Source of the DNA: DSUN01 sp035527715
Lineage (GTDB): Bacteria; Planctomycetota; PUPC01; DSUN01
Direction of reading: 5' to 3'
DNA: 64,000 bases
NCBI GenBank assembly: GCA_035527715.1
Contig: DATKZY010000194.1
Span: forward strand, 1 to 64,000
Within the stretch, counting starts at the first letter, position 1. Each line of letters starts with the position of its first letter. The position numbers and the translations under genes are program-made. This document shows, one piece after another, positions 54,844 through 62,834 of the stretch. The notes beneath the pieces are model-generated. The model made no database searches, was not told the DNA's origin, and saw only the letters and a program-made list of their open reading frames with translations.

Positions 54844-56568
54844 TCACGGCCGCGGGTGGACGCGGCGGCCGCCGAGCCAGGTCTGCTCGACCTCGATGTC
54901 CTTCACCTGGTCGAGGGGACAGGTGAGGATGTCCCTGTCGAGGACGATGAAGTCGGCGAGCTTGCCGGGCTCGAGCGAGCCCTTGAGCTTCTCCTCGAAG
55001 CTGAGGAAGGCGTTGTTGATGGTGTAGAGGCGAATGGCCTGCTCGCGGGTGACGGCCTGCTCGGGGTGAAGCGGCTGATCGGTCCAGCGGGGCTGGCGGG
55101 TGAGAACGGTCCAGATGCCGAGGAACGGGTCGTAGGTGTTGATGGAGCGTCGGCGGCCGAGCTTCTGCATGTGGTCGGAGCCGCCGCCCACGACGACGCC
55201 CTGGTCGGACAGCGTCTTGTAGGGCTGGAAGCAGGCGAGCCGCTCGTCGCCGAAATGCTGCCGCAGCGTGGCGCCGTCGAGCCAGAGCCAGGCGGGCTGG
55301 AGGTCGGCCACGACGCCGATCTCGCGCATCTTCGCGATGGCCTCGGGCGTCATGAAGTTGGCGTGGGAAAGGCAGGGCCGCTTGTCGCGGACGGGGAATT
55401 CCTGGTTCACCTTTTCGTAGGCCCCGACGAGCGCGGTGACGGCGCCGTCGCCGACGCAATGGGCGGTGAGCTGGAGGTCGTTCGCCAGAGCCAGGCGGGC
55501 GATCTCGTAGAGGCGGTCGGGCTGGACGAAGAGGACGCCGCGGTAGGCCGGGTCGGTGATGCCGTAGATGGGGCTGGCGCCCCAGGGCTTGAGCATGTAG
55601 GCGCTGCCGGTGAGCATCCCGCCGTCGAGGTAGATTTTGATGCCGCGGAGCCACAGCAGGGCGTCGTGGGCGTGCAGCGGGTGCTTCGCGGCCTTGAGGA
55701 TGGCGGCCTCGATCCTGTCGAGGGGCGCCTGGGCGTCCACGTTGTAGGTGAGGAACATGCGACAGGTCAGCTCGCCGTTGTCCTTGAGCCGCTGGTAGAG
55801 GGCGAGCGAGCCGTCGCCGACGCCGCGGTCGGTGACGCTGGTGATGCCGACCTGGTTGTAGGCGGCGAGGAGTGCCTTGAGGCGGTCGTAGCGGTCCTTC
55901 TCGCTCGGCTGGCGGGCGGAGGATTCCGACTTGATGAGGCGGGTGCAACTGCGGAGGATGCCCGTCGGCTCGCCAGTCTTTGGGTCGAGTTCGATGAAGC
56001 CTGGCTTGCCGTCGGTGACCTTGAAGTCGCGGTCAATGCCGCTGAGCTGGAGGGCCAGCGAGTTGAGCGCGGCGTCGGGGCCGGTGCGGAAGACCACGGG
56101 GCGCTTGGGCGCCGCGGCGTCGAGCTCCGCACGGTTCGGGAAGCGCCGCTCGCGCAGGCGGGTGACAAAGACCTGCTGAATGACGATCCACGAGCCTTCG
56201 GGGAGGACGGCGGCGCGGGCTTTGATGTAGGCCAGCACGTCGCCGATGCTCTCCATGTTGGGCACCTCGTGGTCGAACTCGTAGAAGGCGGCAGAGGTGG
56301 GGTGCGAGTGGGAATCAATGAGGCCGGGCAGCACGGTTTTGCCTTCCAGGTCGAGGCGTTGCGCGTTCGGGCCGGCGAGCTTGAGCACCTCGGCGTCGCT
56401 GCCCACGGCCACGATGCGGTCGCCCTTCACGGCCAGGGCCTGGGCAACGCGGAACTTCGCGTCCACGGTCACGACCTTGCCGTTGTGCACGACGAGGTCG
56501 GCCTGCTCCGCGGCCGCGAGCAGGGCCACGAGGGAGACGCAGAACGCCAGGGAGAGCGACGCACTCAT
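54844..56568 (-). CDS. Exported YtcJ-like amidohydrolase
   Basis: A 574-residue amidohydrolase-superfamily enzyme (amidohydrolase 3/YtcJ type). It has a signal peptide (LSLAFCVSLVALLAAAEQA), so it is exported, which is uncommon but known. Metal-binding HxH is H87/H89 in VLPGLIDSHSHP. Further marks are KIYLDGGMLTGSAYM, HCVGDGAVT, SHANFM and GGGSDHMQ, where the last aspartate is the usual catalytic base. It hydrolyses an amide or related bond; substrate unknown. ATG overlaps the metallohydrolase stop by 4 bases. Confidence 0.9.
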   Translation of the reverse strand: MSASLSLAFCVSLVALLAAAEQADLVVHNGKVVTVDAKFRVAQALAVKGDRIVAVGSDAEVLKLAGPNAQRLDLEGKTVLPGLIDSHSHPTSAAFYEFDHEVPNMESIGDVLAYIKARAAVLPEGSWIVIQQVFVTRLRERRFPNRAELDAAAPKRPVVFRTGPDAALNSLALQLSGIDRDFKVTDGKPGFIELDPKTGEPTGILRSCTRLIKSESSARQPSEKDRYDRLKALLAAYNQVGITSVTDRGVGDGSLALYQRLKDNGELTCRMFLTYNVDAQAPLDRIEAAILKAAKHPLHAHDALLWLRGIKIYLDGGMLTGSAYMLKPWGASPIYGITDPAYRGVLFVQPDRLYEIARLALANDLQLTAHCVGDGAVTALVGAYEKVNQEFPVRDKRPCLSHANFMTPEAIAKMREIGVVADLQPAWLWLDGATLRQHFGDERLACFQPYKTLSDQGVVVGGGSDHMQKLGRRRSINTYDPFLGIWTVLTRQPRWTDQPLHPEQAVTREQAIRLYTINNAFLSFEEKLKGSLEPGKLADFIVLDRDILTCPLDQVKDIEVEQTWLGGRRVHPRP

Positions 56569-58661
56569 CGGGGGGCCTCCATCTGGTTTGCGAAGAACTG
56601 TCGGGCATTGGCATACGCTTCGAGCGCGCGGGCACGGAGGTCGGGCGTCGGAATGCTCGGGGCGAACTCGACCAACGCGTCAATCTCGGCGACGAAGCGG
56701 GCCGCGTCCCTCCCCGACGCCGGCCGCTTGCCGCCCACGGTGACGACGAGCGGGCTGGTGTGGGCGAACTGGTTGTGGCTCGCGCTGTGCGGGTAGCGCG
56801 GCTTGGTCGTGCCGAAGCAGCGCGCGGCGAACCAGCACGGGGCGTCCACGCGGAACGCCTTTTCCCACGAGAGGCGGCCGTCGAACTTCTCGAGCTTGCG
56901 CTCGGCGGCGACCTCACCGTTGCACAGGATCTGCACGAGGCCGACGGGGTGGCGGCTGGCCAGCTCGAGCGAGACCTTCACCTCGGCGGGGGCGTCGAGG
57001 GCCAACCCGTCGCCGGGCAGGCGGCCGTTGACCTTGAGCCACAGCAGCGGGCCGTTGGTCACGAAGCCGTCGCCGCGCTTCAACGCCGCGGCGAATGCCT
57101 TGACGCTCAGCGGCTCGGGGCAGCGGGCGTAGACGCGGTTGAAGCCGATGCGGCTCAGCCGTTGCCACGACGTGCCGCCCGACGCGGGCACCCGCAGGCC
57201 GCAGTTCAGCAGCGCGTACCAGGTCTTGTAGGTGTGCTCGTAGAGCGGCTGGCCGTCCCAGCCGTCGCCCGACCACTTGGCCTTCGGGTCGTCGAGCAGG
57301 TTCTGCATGCTGTTGTCGAGCACCGACCAGAGGTCCATGAGGCCGAGCGCGGCGCTCACGGCCAGCTCGGGCTGCTGCTGTCCGCCGCCCTTGGGCGCGA
57401 AGGGCCGCGCCCGCAGGTAGCGAATCGTCACGCCGCCCATCTTGTGGCACTGCTCGTCGTAGTGGAAGAAGGGCGTCAGCTCGGGCGTCGGCGTCTTCGG
57501 GTCGAGCACGGTCGTGGGGATGCCGAAGTAGAAGACGTTCCCGAAGTTCCAGTGCTCGATCTCCTGGCCGCTGCACGCGAGGTGCGTGGCGTCGGACGAC
57601 TCGCGGTAGAGCGGCAGCTCGCGCGGCTGGTGGCTGGAGTAATGGCAGTTCATCGCCACGTTCACGTCCTCGGCGCGGAGCATCGCCAGCGTGGTCTTGC
57701 CGTGGAGATGCATGTCGGCGGCGAGCCAGCCGTCCTCCTCGACGGGGCAGAGCGGCTCCAGCTCGACCTTGCACTCGGTCGGCTCGTCGGCCTTCGCCTC
57801 GAGGCCCTTCTGCCAGTTCTTGTGGCCGTAGCCCTTCATCGCGGTCACGCGGCACCAGCCGGGCGGGAGCGGGATCGTGAACTGCCCGTCGGCATAGGAG
57901 TAGCGGGGCTGGAGGAAGGCGTACCACGACTGCGTGCGGTAGTTGGCCTCGCCGGGCACGACGTAGAGGCGGCCCTTGCCGTCCTCGACGTAGAGCTTGG
58001 CGGCGAGGGGCGTGCCATCGCTCTTGCGGACGATGCTCCCCTTGAGCGTGGCCGCCGGCGCGACGCCGACCCGCAGCGGCACCTCGCTCGCCTTGCCCGC
58101 GCACGCGACCTTGAGGGCGAGCGAATGCTCGACGGGCTCGCCGCTGGCCATCGCGGGCAGGACGACGATTGCGGCGAAATGGCGCGGCAGATCGAGTTCC
58201 TGCCCCTCAATGCGAATGCCCTCGGCCTCGACGGGCGCGATGCTCAGCCTGCCCCCGCGCGGCGACGGCAGCACGCGCAGCACGAGCGCCGACGGCACGC
58301 CGCGATGGAGGACGACCTGAGGCTTCACGTTGTCCACGACCGAGGCGCCCTGCTCGCCGGGCGCGAGGGTGCAGATGGGCTTGAGCTTCAGCGCGTCCAG
58401 GATCGCGTCGTAGGCTTCGAGACCCGAGGCGGCGAGGGCCTCGGGCTTCGGCCCGGCCTGCTCCCGTACGGCGCGGTGGATGCGGCGCAGCGGCTCCTGG
58501 AGCGCGTCGCTCCCCCAGCCGCGAACGGGCGCCTGCTCGAGTTCCTCGTAGTTGAATGCCTCGATTCTCGCCCACTCCTTGCGCAGCTCTTCGGCGTCCC
58601 CTGCGAAGCCCAGCAGCGGAGCGAGGGTCAGGACGGCCGCAATCCGCGTCACGGGCGGCAT
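56565..58661 (-). CDS. CehA/McbA-like PHP-type metallohydrolase
   Basis: A 698-residue exported protein; the leader is weak (RIAAVLTLAPLLGFAG). The middle has DMHLHGKTTLAMLRAEDVNVAMNCHYS (about 315-341), the PHP-like HxH entry of the CehA/McbA family, and late GDGFVTNGPLLWLKVNGRLPG, the segment that in this family closes the active site, followed by a beta-sandwich tail. CehA hydrolyses carbaryl and McbA similar esters; here the substrate is unknown. The start overlaps the end of the next gene upstream by 13 bases, and its end overlaps the amidohydrolase, so translation is coupled across three genes. Confidence 0.8.
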   Translation of the reverse strand: MPPVTRIAAVLTLAPLLGFAGDAEELRKEWARIEAFNYEELEQAPVRGWGSDALQEPLRRIHRAVREQAGPKPEALAASGLEAYDAILDALKLKPICTLAPGEQGASVVDNVKPQVVLHRGVPSALVLRVLPSPRGGRLSIAPVEAEGIRIEGQELDLPRHFAAIVVLPAMASGEPVEHSLALKVACAGKASEVPLRVGVAPAATLKGSIVRKSDGTPLAAKLYVEDGKGRLYVVPGEANYRTQSWYAFLQPRYSYADGQFTIPLPPGWCRVTAMKGYGHKNWQKGLEAKADEPTECKVELEPLCPVEEDGWLAADMHLHGKTTLAMLRAEDVNVAMNCHYSSHQPRELPLYRESSDATHLACSGQEIEHWNFGNVFYFGIPTTVLDPKTPTPELTPFFHYDEQCHKMGGVTIRYLRARPFAPKGGGQQQPELAVSAALGLMDLWSVLDNSMQNLLDDPKAKWSGDGWDGQPLYEHTYKTWYALLNCGLRVPASGGTSWQRLSRIGFNRVYARCPEPLSVKAFAAALKRGDGFVTNGPLLWLKVNGRLPGDGLALDAPAEVKVSLELASRHPVGLVQILCNGEVAAERKLEKFDGRLSWEKAFRVDAPCWFAARCFGTTKPRYPHSASHNQFAHTSPLVVTVGGKRPASGRDAARFVAEIDALVEFAPSIPTPDLRARALEAYANARQFFANQMEAPR

Positions 58662-61123
58662 CTCCTCACGGTCTCGGCCAACTTGTTGAGGTAGAACAGG
58701 TCGCCGCGTTCGAGCCAGGGGACGTCAATCCACTTCCCGAGCTGTTCGGGCTTCTCGCCGAGGATCATCGAGCGGGCCATGAAGTGCTCGAAGGCGTCGC
58801 TCGGGTGGTTCATGTTGTGCTCGTAGCCAAGGATGGCCGGGGCGAAGCTGGCGTACCAGGTCGGCTGGTTCCAGGCGATGCGGTCGGCGTAGGCGGCGCA
58901 CTCGGGCTTCAGGTGATCGGCGAGGAAGGCGGCCAGCTCGGGCGTGAGATAGCGGAAGGCCACGGGCTCAACGGTGCAGAGCTGCGTCCACTTGTCGCCC
59001 ATCACGCCCGCCCAGTGGCCCAGCTCGACGCGGTCGGGCGCCAACTCGATGACCTGCTGGACGTCGTGCTCGGGCTTCGACCAGTCGGTCGTCTCGAGGT
59101 CGCCGCACCAGTTGCACGGACCGCGGCCGCGCCAGGCCCAGAACCAGTCGGGCTTCGGCGGCAGCTTGACGAGGCCCGTCTGGTAGCGCCACTGCGCCAT
59201 CTTGCCCATCGCGAAGCGGAGGACGGCGGTTCGGGCGAAGAGCCACCAGGCCTGCTGCTCGGTCTCCTTGTCGCCCACGAGGCGGGCAAGGCGAATCGCG
59301 CCGATGGCGCCGCTGAAGCGGCGATTGGCGTTCACCACGGCGGCGGGGCGATCCCCGCGCCAGGTGTCGGTCGCGCCGTATTCCTTGCGGAGCTGTTCGC
59401 GTTCCTCGGGCTTGCCCATCCAGGGCAGGAAGCGGTTCGGGTGGCCGAGGTGATAGAGGGTCGCCCAGCCCTGCTCCTCGAAGGCGGAGGCGATGACCTT
59501 CTTGCACGCCTCCCACTCCTCGGGCGTCGGCTTCGTGCCGCTGAGGGCGTAGTAGCGCTCGAGACCGTAGAGGGCGAACAGGCTCACCCGCTTGCCCCGC
59601 TCCTCGGCGATGGTCTTTGAGGCGTGGCACGGCCCCACGTCGTAGCCGCCGCGGCGGGCCCCCTTGTCGGGCGGCATCAGGGGCGTCGTCTCGGGCGGGA
59701 ACGCCTTGCGAATGTCCGCCATGCACTCCAGCAGCGCCGCCTGCTGCTCCTTCTTCACGACGGGATAGAGCTGTGCGAGCAGATACAGCGCCTCGCCCGG
59801 CTCGCCCCAATAGTACTCGCCCCGGCTCGCGTTGATCGGGATGTTGTCCGCGTAGACCCAAGGCGCCAGCCGGCCCGCACCCAGCATTTTCTCCACCTGG
59901 GTCTCAAGCTCGGCCTGGAGCGCGCCAGGAGCCTTCGCACTGGATCGAGCGGCTTCGGGTGGCTTCGCATACTGCCCCAAACCTCTGACGTTCCACGTGA
60001 GCGTGTCAATCTTCAGGTGCCTTGGGTCCTCCTGTTCCGCGGGAGTTGTGACCAGCCGGCCGAAGGGTCGGGTCACGTAGGCGGCCATCGGCAACAGGTA
60101 CGGCCAGTAGGAGGTGGACTCCCCGCCAAGGAAGGTTGCCTTCTCCGTGAACGCGGCCTCGTCCTTTGCGGCGTCATACTGGAAACCTTCCCGCGCTGAG
60201 AGCGGATAGGGCACGCACAGCGGGAGGGCCGCACCAAGCCGCTCGGCGACATCTGCGGGCAGCCCCTCGCTCCATCCCTGCGTGACCGAGGCCCGGTCCG
60301 CTCGTGAGACGAGGGCGATGACGACTCTCGTGCCCGCCTCGGCGAAGGCGAAGTCGAGGCCGCCCTCCTTGGCTGCCGTCACCGAGGTCGGCGGACGGTT
60401 GAAGATGAGGTGAACGGGGCGGTCTCCAAGAAACGCTTCGCTGTGGTAGCCATGGCCCGCAATCGGCCAGTCGGTGCCGACGAAGTGGCTCGACTTGCCC
60501 CACCAGACGAGGACCCAGGGCTGCGCCGCCGGCGGGACGGGGATGGCGTCGCTCGTCGCCACGACCTTCACGCCGTCGCCCTGCGGCACGGCGATGTGGG
60601 CGGGGGTGATCGTGGTCTTCGGCGCAAGGTTGCCGCCCATGTGGCCGTGGATTTTCATTTTGCCCTTCTCGTCGAGAGTGACCATGCGCTCGTGCTGGCC
60701 GGCGAAGAGGCGGAGGCGGTCGGTGGAGGTCTCGACGACGATGCCGGGGGAGAGCATGCTGGCGTAAAGGGTGAGCTTGGCGCCGCCCTCGAGGGTGACG
60801 ACCGCCTTCGAGTGCGACCAGTCGCCCGTGCGCTCGACGGCGGTCACGGCGAGCGTGGAGGGGAGGCCGATGGAGCCGAGGGGGATGTCGGCGGGGCCGA
60901 GGGTGTTCCAGCCGGTGTCCATCGAGCCGTCGGGGATGAAGAGGTCGAGCGTCTTGCCGATGCGGACGCGGAGATCCTGCGAGCACATCGGCCCCTCGCA
61001 GAGGCCCTTGGCATTGGCCTGCCAATCGGGGTCGGGGGCGGCGGCGAGGGCGAGGGCGCGGAACGACAGGAAGAGAAGAAGGAAGAAGAATCGAGGACGA
61101 CGACGAGGACGATTGGGGGCCAT
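58649..61123 (-). CDS. Large secreted protein, unknown, (alpha/alpha)-barrel-like C-terminal half
   Basis: An 824-residue exported protein. ATG at 61123 follows GGAGGG; the upstream open frame overlaps the propeller gene and is not used. Signal peptide: PRFFFLLLFLSFRALALAAAP, whose first codons carry the TCG/TCC repeat. The N-terminal half is beta-rich (DLRVRIGKTLDLFIPDGSMDTGW). The second half is helical, with pairs such as EYYWGEPGEALYLLAQLYPVVKKEQ and RRFSGAIGAIRLARLVGDKETEQQAWWLFARTAVLRF, like six-hairpin glycosidase or lyase barrels. I recognise no named family; a polysaccharide lyase or hydrolase is a guess from fold. It starts 1 base after the propeller gene's stop. Confidence 0.72.
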   Translation of the reverse strand: MAPNRPRRRPRFFFLLLFLSFRALALAAAPDPDWQANAKGLCEGPMCSQDLRVRIGKTLDLFIPDGSMDTGWNTLGPADIPLGSIGLPSTLAVTAVERTGDWSHSKAVVTLEGGAKLTLYASMLSPGIVVETSTDRLRLFAGQHERMVTLDEKGKMKIHGHMGGNLAPKTTITPAHIAVPQGDGVKVVATSDAIPVPPAAQPWVLVWWGKSSHFVGTDWPIAGHGYHSEAFLGDRPVHLIFNRPPTSVTAAKEGGLDFAFAEAGTRVVIALVSRADRASVTQGWSEGLPADVAERLGAALPLCVPYPLSAREGFQYDAAKDEAAFTEKATFLGGESTSYWPYLLPMAAYVTRPFGRLVTTPAEQEDPRHLKIDTLTWNVRGLGQYAKPPEAARSSAKAPGALQAELETQVEKMLGAGRLAPWVYADNIPINASRGEYYWGEPGEALYLLAQLYPVVKKEQQAALLECMADIRKAFPPETTPLMPPDKGARRGGYDVGPCHASKTIAEERGKRVSLFALYGLERYYALSGTKPTPEEWEACKKVIASAFEEQGWATLYHLGHPNRFLPWMGKPEEREQLRKEYGATDTWRGDRPAAVVNANRRFSGAIGAIRLARLVGDKETEQQAWWLFARTAVLRFAMGKMAQWRYQTGLVKLPPKPDWFWAWRGRGPCNWCGDLETTDWSKPEHDVQQVIELAPDRVELGHWAGVMGDKWTQLCTVEPVAFRYLTPELAAFLADHLKPECAAYADRIAWNQPTWYASFAPAILGYEHNMNHPSDAFEHFMARSMILGEKPEQLGKWIDVPWLERGDLFYLNKLAETVRRCRP
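61091..61112. repeat. TCG/TCC triplet repeat in a signal-peptide coding region
   Basis: A run of GAC/GAG triplets (plus strand) nearly identical in reverse to 42851-42885. It encodes the Arg-Pro-Arg-Arg-Arg-Pro-Arg start of the secreted protein. Confidence 0.6.
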
Positions 61124-61124
61124 G

Positions 61125-62378
61125 CTACTGCCCTCCACTGAAGCATCGGAGGCCGTGGAGGCTGGCGTGGAAGAGATGGCCGTCGGCGACGACAGGCTGG
61201 CTGGCGCCGCCGCCCTGGGTGTTGCTGACGAGGTTCTGCCACGGGCCGCCGCCAATGGGCGTCCACTTCTTCGTGGGAATCTCGTAGCAGCCGGTGAACT
61301 GGGCGTTGCCCTCCTGGCAGTGCATGACGAAGATGAGGCCGCCCGCGGCGCCGGCAATCATATTCTCGTCTGTGTTGCCCACGCCACCCGCGCGTTTTCC
61401 TGGGCCACCCTTTTCGGAGATGTATTCGATCTCTTTGGAGGCGGCGTCCACGCGGCACCAGCCGCTGTCCCTGGCGGTGACGAGCCGCCCCTCGCCGTCC
61501 ACGCACGGCGGGGCGACGGCCCCGTTCATCGTGATGCCGCCGGGGATGGCCAGGGTGACCGGCTGCCCCGTCTTCTCGTCGAAGGCCGTCGCCTCCCAGG
61601 GGCCGAAGGGGCGGACGATGACGAGGCCCTTGTGAACGACGGGCCAGTAGTCCTTGAAGGCGAGCGCGCCCTTGAGCGGCTCGGTCTTCCACAATTCCTT
61701 GCCGTCCTTCGCGTCGAGGGCGTAGAGGCGGCAGTCCATCCCCGCGACGTAGATGCAGCCGCCATTGAAGGCGGGCGACTGGAGGAGCGGGCAGGCGAAG
61801 TCGGCCTTCCACGCGACGCTGCCGTCGCTCTGGTTCAGGGCGAAGAGGGTGCCGCCGCGATTGGGGGCGAAGACCTTGCCTTCGGCGAGGAGCACGGCGG
61901 TCGAGAAGCCCGTGCGGAACTTCGACTCGAACTTCCAGGCGAGCTTGCCGGACCCGTCGCCAGCTCCGGGTGCCCCGGCCTCGACAGCATAGACACAGCC
62001 ATCCATCGAGGCGAAGAAGACCTTTCCCCCCTCGACGCCCGCGCTGTGCAGGATCGGCCCCACGCGCTCGTCGGCCGCGGCGGGGAACTTCCACAGCCGC
62101 TTGCCGTCGGCGGCGTTGAGGCAATGGAGATTGCCGCCCTCGGTGCCGAGGAAGATGTGGCCGCCGGCGATGACGGGCTGCATCGCGGGATAGAGCCGCT
62201 CGGGCTGGAACTGCACGTTCCACTTGAGCTTGAAGGGCGGCTTGAGCTTCTCGGCGGAGTAGCCCGTGTGCTGCGGCCCATTGCCGAGCTGAGGCCAGTC
62301 GGCGGCAGAGGCGGAAAGGGACCAAAGGGACAAAAGGGACGCAAGGGACAGAACAGGCAGAAGAAAGCCACTTCTCAT
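61125..62378 (-). CDS. Exported PQQ-like beta-propeller protein
   Basis: A 417-residue exported propeller. The signal peptide (LLPVLSLASLLSLWSLSASAA) is partly encoded by GGGAC-heptad repeats at 62316-62349. Blades follow the PQQ/BamB pattern: GTEGGNLHCLNAADGKRLWKF, KVFFASMDGCVYAV, KVFAPNRGGTLFALNQSDGSVAWKA, YVAGMDCRLYALDAKDGKELWKT. No quinoprotein dehydrogenase active site is evident. It lies 72 bases downstream of the cupin gene and probably binds a partner or surface component. Confidence 0.85.
   Translation of the reverse strand: MRSGFLLPVLSLASLLSLWSLSASAADWPQLGNGPQHTGYSAEKLKPPFKLKWNVQFQPERLYPAMQPVIAGGHIFLGTEGGNLHCLNAADGKRLWKFPAAADERVGPILHSAGVEGGKVFFASMDGCVYAVEAGAPGAGDGSGKLAWKFESKFRTGFSTAVLLAEGKVFAPNRGGTLFALNQSDGSVAWKADFACPLLQSPAFNGGCIYVAGMDCRLYALDAKDGKELWKTEPLKGALAFKDYWPVVHKGLVIVRPFGPWEATAFDEKTGQPVTLAIPGGITMNGAVAPPCVDGEGRLVTARDSGWCRVDAASKEIEYISEKGGPGKRAGGVGNTDENMIAGAAGGLIFVMHCQEGNAQFTGCYEIPTKKWTPIGGGPWQNLVSNTQGGGASQPVVADGHLFHASLHGLRCFSGGQ
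62316..62349. repeat. GGGAC-heptad repeat inside a coding region
   Basis: Four AAGGGAC-type heptads (plus strand) match the arms of the intergenic hairpins at 690-783 and 53218-53295. They encode SLASLLSLWSLS in the signal peptide of the propeller protein, a case of a repeat being used as coding sequence. Confidence 0.7.
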
Positions 62379-62450
62379 GAGCCCGACCTCCGCAAGCGTG
62401 TCTTCCGGTACTGGTTACAGATTACAGATTCGGGATGGGCGGGGCAAGGC

Positions 62451-62801
62451 TCAATCGTCATCGGTGAACCACTCGTCCTCGGGGTCCCAGGCGGGGACGC
62501 CGATGACGAGGGTCTTGAAGTCGCCGTGCCCGCGGTGCGGCGTGCCGGGGTCAATGCGCACGAGGAGGCCGGGGGTGAGCGTCAGCGTGTCGTCGCCCAC
62601 CTCAAGCGTCCCCTGTCCTTCCAGGATGTAGTAGAACTCGGTGCAGTGCTTGTGGAAGTGGCGGCGGGAGTCCTGGATGGACGTGACGTGGATGTTGGCG
62701 GGCGAGCCGTCGTTGCGGGTGAAGATGCGCCAGCTCTGGCCGCAGGGGCAAGGGACGGGCTTCGTGTCGTTCAGGTGTCGCGCGTCGTAGCCTTTGCTCA
62801 C
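62451..62801 (-). CDS. Small cupin-domain protein
   Basis: A 116-residue cytoplasmic single-domain cupin. Motif 1 is HFHKHCTEFYYILEGQGTLEVG with metal ligands H48, H50 and E55; motif 2 is PGLLVRIDPGTPHRGHG with H89. Cupins of this size act as small isomerases, dioxygenases or sensors. It sits between the FG-GAP gene and the propeller gene and is the only clearly soluble small enzyme candidate of the unit besides the kinase. Confidence 0.88.
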   Translation of the reverse strand: MSKGYDARHLNDTKPVPCPCGQSWRIFTRNDGSPANIHVTSIQDSRRHFHKHCTEFYYILEGQGTLEVGDDTLTLTPGLLVRIDPGTPHRGHGDFKTLVIGVPAWDPEDEWFTDDD

Positions 62802-62834
62802 GGGTCCGGGCCTCCAGACAGGCGGATGGGCGGC

